The position numbers and the translations under genes are program-made. This document shows positions 1 to 4,278 of a stretch of 5,186 nucleotides of DNA, in pieces. Every line of letters begins with the position of its first letter. Position 1 is the first letter of the stretch. The notes under the pieces are model-generated. The model saw nothing but the letters and a program-made list of their open reading frames with translations. It was not told where the DNA came from and made no database searches. The stretch is from Bacillota bacterium (lineage in GTDB: Bacteria; Bacillota; Clostridia; Christensenellales; CAG-138): contig JAEEYN010000199.1 of assembly GCA_016288175.1 (NCBI GenBank), positions 1 through 5,186 on the forward strand, read 5' to 3'.

Positions 1-2
1 CC

Positions 3-1241
3 GCAACGCCGACCCCCGCGCCCGCAACGCCCGCGCCGGCGACGCCTGCGCCGACGGACGACCCCGCTCCCGTTGACGGCGTAAGCTTCTCGCCGAATCC
101 TTCTCTTCCCCTTCCGAGCACGAATGAGGATGTGCCCCACGGCCAGCCCCTCTGCTTCGGCGGCAAGGTCATTTCCTCGAGCCCGATACTCTCCGTTTCG
201 GTCGTCATTTCCTCCGCAAGCGGCGCGACGGTCATAAACGAATCCGTTGATTTCACCGCGGCGCAGAACATGAAGAGCGTGGAGCTCGTCGACCGCACCT
301 TCCCGAAGACAGGTGACGCTTCGCTGACGGCAAAGGTCAAATTCGAAAAGCTCCCCGCCGGCACCTACAGCTTCTGCCTGTATGCAACAACGACCGAAAA
401 TTCGAATGTTCGCCTCGCGAAGCATACCTTCAGGGTCGTCAAGAACGAATGGAATCAGCTCATTTCCAATAATCTCCGTAATAACTACGCCTACGCGTTA
501 TCGTTTTTCGGCAGCAGGGACGAGTTCATGTTCCGCTATAAATGGGTCAGCTCCACCGGGCGCGACATCACGGTCGAACAGAGCTGGCTGAGCGCGCATC
601 TCACTTCCGTCACCTCCCCCGCCGGGAAGACGTGGTACGTCCATAAAAAGGCGGTACCGATGTTCAATCAGGCGATCGAGTACCTTAAGACCACCTACGT
701 CCGCGTCGGCGGCACCTATTCGAGCAGCGTGGTGCGCCTTTGGGACCTCGTCAGCTCGTTCGACGGGATCCTGAATACCCGTTTCGTTACGGACCGCACC
801 TTCGTCAGCCACCATGCCTTCGGCACAGCCATCGACCTCAACGCCGTGATGCCGGTCTACAAGAACCGCCTCGAAAACCGCGATCTTATCCGCGACGAGG
901 TCAAAAACCACCTCGTTTACAACGGCATAAAGGAAAAGAACGGACAAAAATACTACGATTTCACCTATAACGGCAGCTATTCCGGAACCTATAAAAACGT
1001 GCCGGAAACGGTCATCAACTATCTTCTCTACGAGCTTGCCTTCTACCGCGCCGGCTTCGGCTGGGGCTATTACTACACCCACACCTGCGACGGCATGCAC
1101 TTCGCGGTTTCGGAGATGGATCCGAACATTCACAACACCTCCAGCCGTTCGCTCCGCAAGGTCTATACCTATATCTCCTCCGCAGGAGACAGCATCCTCT
1201 CCGGGCTTCCGCTTCCCGAGGAGATGCCGGAAAAGAAATGA
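3..1241 (+). CDS. Exported M15-family zinc peptidase (D-Ala-D-Ala carboxypeptidase/VanY-like), 5'-truncated
   Basis: Likely cleaves peptide cross-bridges or stems of peptidoglycan outside the membrane. The frame is open to the window start, so the N-terminus, and any signal peptide, lies outside; 412 residues are visible. From the first full codon: about 25 residues of Ala/Pro/Thr repeats, a typical wall or stalk linker; a beta-rich, Ig-like domain (about nt 150-435) ending in an LPAGTYSF-type strand; then the peptidase domain. The M15 signature SxHxxGxAxD is present as SHHAFGTAID, with zinc ligands His at 813-815 and Asp at 834-836. The distal DGMH motif gives the likely catalytic acid (Asp 1089-1091) and third ligand (His 1098-1100). 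All catalytic residues are present, so it should be active. The GTG at 132 is in frame but internal. Substrate specificity (DD-carboxypeptidase or endopeptidase) cannot be told. A terminator-like hairpin follows, so it is probably not cotranscribed with the sigma gene. Confidence 0.88.
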   Translation, partial: ATPTPAPATPAPATPAPTDDPAPVDGVSFSPNPSLPLPSTNEDVPHGQPLCFGGKVISSSPILSVSVVISSASGATVINESVDFTAAQNMKSVELVDRTFPKTGDASLTAKVKFEKLPAGTYSFCLYATTTENSNVRLAKHTFRVVKNEWNQLISNNLRNNYAYALSFFGSRDEFMFRYKWVSSTGRDITVEQSWLSAHLTSVTSPAGKTWYVHKKAVPMFNQAIEYLKTTYVRVGGTYSSSVVRLWDLVSSFDGILNTRFVTDRTFVSHHAFGTAIDLNAVMPVYKNRLENRDLIRDEVKNHLVYNGIKEKNGQKYYDFTYNGSYSGTYKNVPETVINYLLYELAFYRAGFGWGYYYTHTCDGMHFAVSEMDPNIHNTSSRSLRKVYTYISSAGDSILSGLPLPEEMPEKK

Positions 1242-1265
1242 TCCGCGCGAACGCATGACCCGCTC

Positions 1266-1312
1266 AAGGAACGACGCTTTTCGCCCACCCGGCCCGGCGG
1301 AGTTCCTTTTTT
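1266..1312 (+). terminator. Probable rho-independent terminator of the M15 peptidase gene
   Basis: AAGGAAC (1266-1272) pairs with GTTCCTT (1302-1308), with an inner CGCC/GGCG stem (1282-1285 with 1296-1299), and the 3' arm runs into a T stretch ending at 1312. The loop between the two stems is large, so it is weaker than the other terminators in the window. Confidence 0.55.
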
Positions 1313-1322
1313 GATAAGTTTT

Positions 1323-1355
1323 TGTAACATTCCCTCCCGTTTTTTTGAGTATATA
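1323..1355 (+). promoter_or_regulatory. Candidate ECF-type promoter of the sigma/anti-sigma operon
   Basis: TGTAAC at 1323-1328 followed by ATT resembles the AAC-type -35 element of ECF sigma factors, and a T-rich spacer leads to GAGTATATA at 1347-1355 as a possible -10. The spacing (about 19 bases to the AGTA core) is a little longer than the usual 16-17 and too long for a good housekeeping promoter (TTGTAA with TATATA would be 22 apart). Autoregulation by the downstream sigma factor is inferred. Confidence 0.4.
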
Positions 1356-1386
1356 GGTGAAGCCAAGTGAAAGGAAGGTGTGAGTC

Positions 1387-1944
1387 TTGGACGACGAAAG
1401 AATAATCGAACTGTTCTTCGAGCGCTCGGAACAGGCGATATCGGCGCTTTCGGAAAAATACGGGAGGCTCCTTATGAAGGTTTCCATGAACGCCCTCGGA
1501 ACGAGGCGCGACGCGGAGGAATGCGTCAACGACGCGTATCTCGGCTGTTGGAACGCGATCCCGCCCGCAAGGCCGAAGCCCCTTGTCTCCTTCGTTTGCA
1601 GGATCGTCCGCAATATCTCCATCAACCGCGCAGCCAGCAAAGGCTTCCGCCAGTGGAAAAGCAATTACGAGGGCTGTCTGGAGGAGCTCGAGTATCTGAT
1701 CCCCGGCGGGAACGACGTTGAGCAGTCGATGGACGAAAAGCAGCTTTCGGCCTGCATCGATGAGTTTTTGCACAAGCAGAACGAGATCAGCCGCATGATC
1801 TTCGTCCGCAGGTTCTACTTTATGGATTCCTGCGAGGACATCGCGGAGGCGTCCGGTCTCTCCTCCGGAGCCGTCCGCACGCGGCTCTCCCGCGTCAAAG
1901 CGGATCTGAAGACTTTTCTTGAAAGGAAGGGCTGGGAAGTATGA
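1387..1944 (+). CDS. Small sigma-70 family (ECF-like) RNA polymerase sigma factor
   Basis: 185 residues, the usual size for a two-domain sigma factor that redirects RNA polymerase to a small regulon. Region 2 lies in about residues 5-80, with the EECVNDAYLGCWNAIPP segment (44-60) typical of region 2.2-2.4 in this clostridial group. A linker rich in acidic residues follows, then region 4 at about 125-180, whose helix-turn-helix is CEDIAEASGLSSGAVRTRLS (149-168). No region 1.1 or 3 is present. The start is TTG at 1387: an in-frame TGA sits at 1381-1383, so no upstream start is possible, and AAGGAAGG at 1371-1378 is 8 bases away. The last codons overlap the next gene by an ATGA, so the pair is translationally coupled. 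Its neighbour has the design of its anti-sigma factor. The target regulon is unknown beyond possible autoregulation. Confidence 0.9.
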   Translation: MDDERIIELFFERSEQAISALSEKYGRLLMKVSMNALGTRRDAEECVNDAYLGCWNAIPPARPKPLVSFVCRIVRNISINRAASKGFRQWKSNYEGCLEELEYLIPGGNDVEQSMDEKQLSACIDEFLHKQNEISRMIFVRRFYFMDSCEDIAEASGLSSGAVRTRLSRVKADLKTFLERKGWEV

Positions 1945-3083
1945 ATACAAAGAACATCATGAACGCGATCGGCGGGATCAGCGACGAATTCATTGAAAAA
2001 TACGCTGAAGTGAAGCCCGTCGTCATCAAGGGCGAAAAGGCGAAAAAGCGCAACCGTTTCCTGATCTTTGCCGCCTCCGCAGCTGCGGTGCTCGTCGCCG
2101 CTCTCCTTCTGATACCGATCCTCAAAAAAGGCCGCGAACCCGGAAATCAGCACGGTTACGTTATCAACAATACCCCTGCGCCGAGCACGGCTCCGGAAAC
2201 CGTCGTTCCCATCACGCCGACGGTGGATCCCGTCACGCCGACGCCGGAGATCGTCACCCCGACGCCTACGCCGGAGGTAACGGTCACCTCCTACAACGGT
2301 GGACGCTCCGCATATATGTCGCTCACCCATGCCGTGCTTTCCGGCGGTGATTTCGAGGATCAGCCGCACGAATGGTACTGCGGCGGCGTGTTCTTCTCCA
2401 TGGAGGATGAAGGCTTCGTCGCCTACGAGCGGGCGATCCTCCGCTCCACCGGCACACCGGGCGTCGACTACGACGAACGCTACGAGTTTTACGATCCCAT
2501 CGAGACCTATCCCGCGGAGCTCGGACACCGGGCGTATCGCGCCGTCGGCGATTATCTCCGCGCAAACGGCTTTGCCGATTTCACCGGCGACGAAGGTCTG
2601 CAGCTCTTCGGCTACGTCGGCGAGGACTATATCATCGTCACCGACGCGCCGCAGATGGGCTATCAGGCGCTCGCGATCTTCCGCAAAACAAGCGGCGGCA
2701 GCTGGGTCGAATTCCCGGTGCCGGATAAACAGCCGACGCAGATCACCGGCGGCTGCGTGCTCTCCGATAAGGTCGCATACATCTGCTATCAGGACCGCGG
2801 CATCATGTATTACGATGATTATACGCCGCGTCAGCTCGTGATCTGGCGCACGACCGACGGCGGGCAAACCTGGGAGGATATAAACCTCTGGATCCCGGAG
2901 GAGTACGAGGGCTATATCTGCCCGCCAGCCTACGTTTTCTCGCCGGTGTTCGAGGGAAATCACGGCGTGATCGTCGTCTCCTACTGCGTCTATAACCCGG
3001 AGGTCGAGTACGGCTTCGAGCAGCATTCCTCCTGGTTCGAAACGACCGACGGCGGCAAGACCTGGGTGTTCCATCTTGAGTGA
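1941..3083 (+). CDS. Single-pass membrane protein, probable anti-sigma factor with Asp-box outer domain
   Basis: 380 residues. Probably holds the upstream sigma factor at the membrane and releases it on an outside signal; this role is inferred from coupling and topology. Residues 1-39 are cytoplasmic, with a short helix (IGGISDEFIEKYAEV, 10-24) of the type seen at the N-terminus of clostridial anti-sigma proteins, and end in a Lys/Arg cluster (33-39). One membrane segment spans 40-61, then KK. Residues 76-116 are a Pro/Thr stalk. Residues 117-380 form an outer domain rich in Tyr, Trp and Gly with two clear Asp-box motifs, TTDGGQTW (304-311) and TTDGGKTW (368-375), plus a degenerate one, KTSGGSW (249-255). 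Asp boxes mark beta-propeller blades in sialidases, VPS10 and Ycf48-like proteins. There is no sialidase catalytic evidence, so ligand binding is more likely than catalysis. ATG 1941 overlaps the sigma stop; AAGGAAGG at 1923-1930 serves it. No zinc-binding anti-sigma (HxxxCxxC) motif is present. Confidence 0.8.
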   Translation: MNTKNIMNAIGGISDEFIEKYAEVKPVVIKGEKAKKRNRFLIFAASAAAVLVAALLLIPILKKGREPGNQHGYVINNTPAPSTAPETVVPITPTVDPVTPTPEIVTPTPTPEVTVTSYNGGRSAYMSLTHAVLSGGDFEDQPHEWYCGGVFFSMEDEGFVAYERAILRSTGTPGVDYDERYEFYDPIETYPAELGHRAYRAVGDYLRANGFADFTGDEGLQLFGYVGEDYIIVTDAPQMGYQALAIFRKTSGGSWVEFPVPDKQPTQITGGCVLSDKVAYICYQDRGIMYYDDYTPRQLVIWRTTDGGQTWEDINLWIPEEYEGYICPPAYVFSPVFEGNHGVIVVSYCVYNPEVEYGFEQHSSWFETTDGGKTWVFHLE

Positions 3084-3103
3084 CGGCCGCATAACACGCA
3101 CCG

Positions 3104-3146
3104 AGGCTGCCACAGGCAAATTTAACTGTATGCGGCAGCCTTTTTT
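3104..3146 (+). terminator. Rho-independent terminator of the sigma/anti-sigma operon
   Basis: AGGCTGCC (3104-3111) pairs perfectly with GGCAGCCT (3134-3141), extended inward by ACAG (3112-3115) with CTGT (3126-3129) across a four-base bulge, and followed by TTTTTT (3141-3146). It lies 20 bases after the stop codon. Confidence 0.88.
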
Positions 3147-3158
3147 ATTATTATGTTA

Positions 3159-3309
3159 CGGCATATTTACCGTAGGGGCGGATATTATCCGCCCGAAAGC
3201 CGGAGCACCCGAATGCCGGTATTTCCGCAAAAAGCCGGACCATAATCCGTAGGGGAGGATATCATGTCAAGAGAAACATGGTATCCGCCCCTACAATTCA
3301 TAATCTAAA
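3159..3309. repeat. Palindromic intergenic repeat cluster, MITE- or REP-like
   Basis: Three copies of a GTAGGGGCGGATA-type motif lie here: 3172-3184 (+), 3249-3261 (+, one mismatch) and 3282-3294 (reverse complement). The first continues into a perfect palindrome, GGGCGGATA/TATCCGCCC around 3185. The second and third form a 19-base stem (3249-3267 with 3276-3294; 17 Watson-Crick pairs, one G-U, one mismatch) with an 8-base loop. The outer copies make a perfect 13-base inverted repeat enclosing 123 bases. AAAGCCGGA is also directly repeated (3196-3204, 3231-3239). ATTATGTTA occurs on both sides (3150-3158, 3310-3318) and could be a 9-base target duplication, although it is AT-rich. No reading frame for a transposase is present. 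Similar GGGGCGGAT palindromes are, from memory, widespread between genes in clostridial genomes. Confidence 0.7.
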
Positions 3310-3371
3310 ATTATGTTATAACGCCGATATTGTCCATTGCCTGATTGACGGCGCAACTCCCTTTTCCTCCA

Positions 3372-3459
3372 AACCGCTTAGCAAATCCCTCGGTCCGTGA
3401 TATAATTCTACCGCTATAATTTACGAAAGGATGCTTATCCGCAGGGAAAGCAACGGAAA
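3372..3459 (+). repeat. Promoter-leader repeat, copy 1
   Basis: Matches 4186-4273 at a constant offset of 814 bases. The 65-base core 3395-3459 differs at one position (A3437 against T4251); the upstream part (3372-3394) has seven differences, most of them in and around the -35 region. The match stops after GGAAA at 3459. Confidence 0.93.
3378..3406 (+). promoter_or_regulatory. SigA-type promoter of the short RNA unit
   Basis: TTAGCA (3378-3383), 17 bases, then TATAAT (3401-3406) preceded by TGA, an extended -10. The -35 matches the consensus less well than that of the guaA copy. A second TATAAT at 3415-3420 has no recognisable -35. Transcription should begin near 3413. Confidence 0.72.
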
Positions 3460-3492
3460 CCCGCCGGAACGGCCCCGCCGCTCCGGTTTTTT
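3413..3492 (+). ncRNA. Putative short RNA sharing the guaA leader sequence
   Basis: Between a good promoter and a strong terminator lies a unit of about 80 bases with no convincing reading frame. Its first 47 or so bases match the guaA leader with one change. That change (A3437) creates an A-A mismatch in the GCTTATCC/GGGAAAGC hairpin (3433-3440 with 3444-3451), which is fully paired in the guaA copy. It could be an independent small RNA, a terminated leader for the 3579 gene, or the remnant of a duplication. The start is estimated from the promoter. I do not recognise a known RNA family. Confidence 0.45.
3464..3492 (+). terminator. Rho-independent terminator ending the short RNA unit
   Basis: CCGGA (3464-3468) pairs with TCCGG (3482-3486). 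Inside it CGG (3470-3472) pairs with CCG (3478-3480) across one mismatch, with loop CCCCG, followed by TTTTTT (3487-3492). It lies upstream of the 3579 gene, not after a protein gene. Confidence 0.85.
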
Positions 3493-3517
3493 CTTTCTCT
3501 TTTTCGGTAAAACGGTT

Positions 3518-3548
3518 TCTACAGATCCTCTCCAGCCGGCGGTATAAT
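3518..3548 (+). promoter_or_regulatory. Probable SigA promoter of the 3579 gene
   Basis: A consensus TATAAT at 3543-3548 lies 30 bases before the start codon; the best -35 is TCTACA (3518-3523) with a long 19-base spacer. The stretch GGTTTCTACAGATCC...GCCGGC resembles the guaA promoter (CGTTTTACAAATCCCGCCGG), so it may be a third, diverged relative. The position after the 3464-3492 terminator supports separate transcription. Confidence 0.6.
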
Positions 3549-3578
3549 AAGGCCAACAAGCCAAGGGAGGGCAAAAAA

Positions 3579-4034
3579 ATGAAACATGGATTCAAAAAGC
3601 TTTTCAACATCGTTTATCTTGCGATTTCCGTTTTTCTGATCATCGAATCAGCCTCCGGTGCGGACGACAAGCTCATGGTCATCGTGCCGACTGTCACCGT
3701 TTGCGGATTATTCTATATCATATTGCGGATCCTTCCGTCCCTTTTTCGCCTTGATAGGCGAGCCGAGCAGGAAGTCAACGAGCACTTCGCAAGAAGGAGG
3801 GCCGAATACGCAAAAGAACTTTATGCTTCGAGACAGAGGGAAGCCGCAGCAGCCGCCCGGCGCAGAGCCGAGGATGAAGCGCGGGAAAACCGCAGAAAAG
3901 CGTACGCGCGTTATCAGGCGAAGAACGATATCGTTTATCACCGCACCAAGGCGCAGCAATATCAAGGCACCCGCGACGGCGCCCGCCATGAACGGCAGAT
4001 GTGGGATGCCATCAAGCGCTCCAAACAGTACTGA
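3579..4034 (+). CDS. Small two-helix membrane protein with charged helical tail, unknown function
   Basis: 151 residues; I do not recognise the family. Residues 8-25 and 33-56 are two hydrophobic segments joined by a short loop (ASGADDK), so both ends probably face the cytoplasm by the positive-inside rule (KHGFKK at the N-terminus, RLDRRAEQE after helix 2). Residues 57-151 are very rich in Arg, Ala, Glu, Gln and Lys, with an AAAAARRRAEDEARENRR stretch (88-105) predicting a long helix or coiled coil, ending basic. There is no catalytic motif and no signal peptidase site that looks convincing. ATG 3579 is well supported: AAGGGAGG (3563-3570) with an 8-base spacer and a TATAAT upstream. Terminators on both sides (3464-3492 and 4120-4150) make it a single-gene unit. 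The tail could bind nucleic acid or a protein partner, or act as a membrane scaffold; that is only a guess from composition. Confidence 0.75.
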   Translation: MKHGFKKLFNIVYLAISVFLIIESASGADDKLMVIVPTVTVCGLFYIILRILPSLFRLDRRAEQEVNEHFARRRAEYAKELYASRQREAAAAARRRAEDEARENRRKAYARYQAKNDIVYHRTKAQQYQGTRDGARHERQMWDAIKRSKQY

Positions 4035-4040
4035 CCCTGT

Positions 4041-4064
4041 GGGGAGGATGGATGCGTCCTCCCC
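4041..4064 (+). other. Perfect hairpin after the 3579 gene
   Basis: GGGGAGGA (4041-4048) pairs with TCCTCCCC (4057-4064) around TGGATGCG, seven bases after the stop. It lacks a T run, so it may be an mRNA 3'-end stabiliser or a repeat remnant. A second GC hairpin, CCGGCG (4081-4086) with CGCCGG (4097-4102), follows. Confidence 0.5.
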
Positions 4065-4119
4065 TCCCCCGAAAAATCCTCCGGCGCAGTTTCCCCCGCC
4101 GGTTCCCGATCAAAAGCGA

Positions 4120-4150
4120 AGACGCCGCCGATCACGGCGTCTCCGTTTTT
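4120..4150 (+). terminator. Rho-independent terminator after the 3579 gene
   Basis: AGACGCCG (4120-4127) pairs perfectly with CGGCGTCT (4135-4142), loop of 7, then CCG and TTTTT (4146-4150), with a further T run at 4158-4162. It separates the small gene from the guaA promoter. Confidence 0.8.
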
Positions 4151-4185
4151 GTATGCGTTTTTCGGTTAGCCGCCCGCGCCGAAAC

Positions 4186-4273
4186 AACCGTTTTACAAAT
4201 CCCGCCGGCCGTGATATAATTCTACCGCTATAATTTACGAAAGGATGCTTTTCCGCAGGGAAAGCAACGGAAA
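4186..4273 (+). repeat. Promoter-leader repeat, copy 2 (guaA leader)
   Basis: Second copy of the 3372-3459 module, ending six bases before the guaA start codon. It contains the guaA promoter and almost all of its 5' untranslated leader. Confidence 0.93.
4192..4220 (+). promoter_or_regulatory. Strong SigA promoter of guaA
   Basis: TTTACA (4192-4197), a 17-base spacer, and TATAAT (4215-4220) with TGA directly before it (extended -10): near consensus. Transcription should begin around 4227, giving a leader of about 52 bases. A second TATAAT lies at 4229-4234. Confidence 0.85.
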
Positions 4274-4274
4274 G
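4247..4274 (+). promoter_or_regulatory. Leader with two competing hairpins at the guaA ribosome binding site
   Basis: GCTTTTCC (4247-4254) pairs with GGGAAAGC (4258-4265; eight pairs, one of them G-U, loop GCA), leaving the probable ribosome binding site GGAAAG (4269-4274) free. The same left arm, TTTTCCG (4249-4255), can instead pair with CGGAAAG (4268-4274), covering that site. The pairings are read directly; a regulatory role is inferred and no known riboswitch class is recognised. Confidence 0.4.
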
Positions 4275-4278
4275 AAAA

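Noticed and set aside
132..134. GTG as the start of the M15 peptidase
   Set aside because: The frame stays open upstream to base 3 with a Pro/Ala/Thr linker, and no ribosome binding site precedes the GTG; the true start is outside the window.
498..1664. Long minus-strand open frame opposite the peptidase and sigma genes
   Set aside because: It runs antisense across two well-supported genes, has no recognisable domain, and is explained by the GC-rich third positions of the + strand genes.
2250..2280. Pro/Thr-coding short repeats in the anti-sigma gene as a mobile or regulatory repeat
   Set aside because: They are in frame and simply encode the extracellular stalk.
1815..3119. Minus-strand open frame of over 400 codons opposite the anti-sigma gene
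   Set aside because: The + strand protein has clear topology and Asp-box motifs; the antisense product is low-complexity Ala/Val/Asp/Arg sequence, typical of a shadow frame.
3159..3309. CRISPR array
   Set aside because: Only three imperfect motif copies in mixed orientation with unequal gaps; there are no regular spacers or cas genes.
4041..4064. GGGGAGGA/TCCTCCCC hairpin as the terminator of the 3579 gene
   Set aside because: It has no T run after the stem; the 4120-4150 hairpin fits a terminator better.
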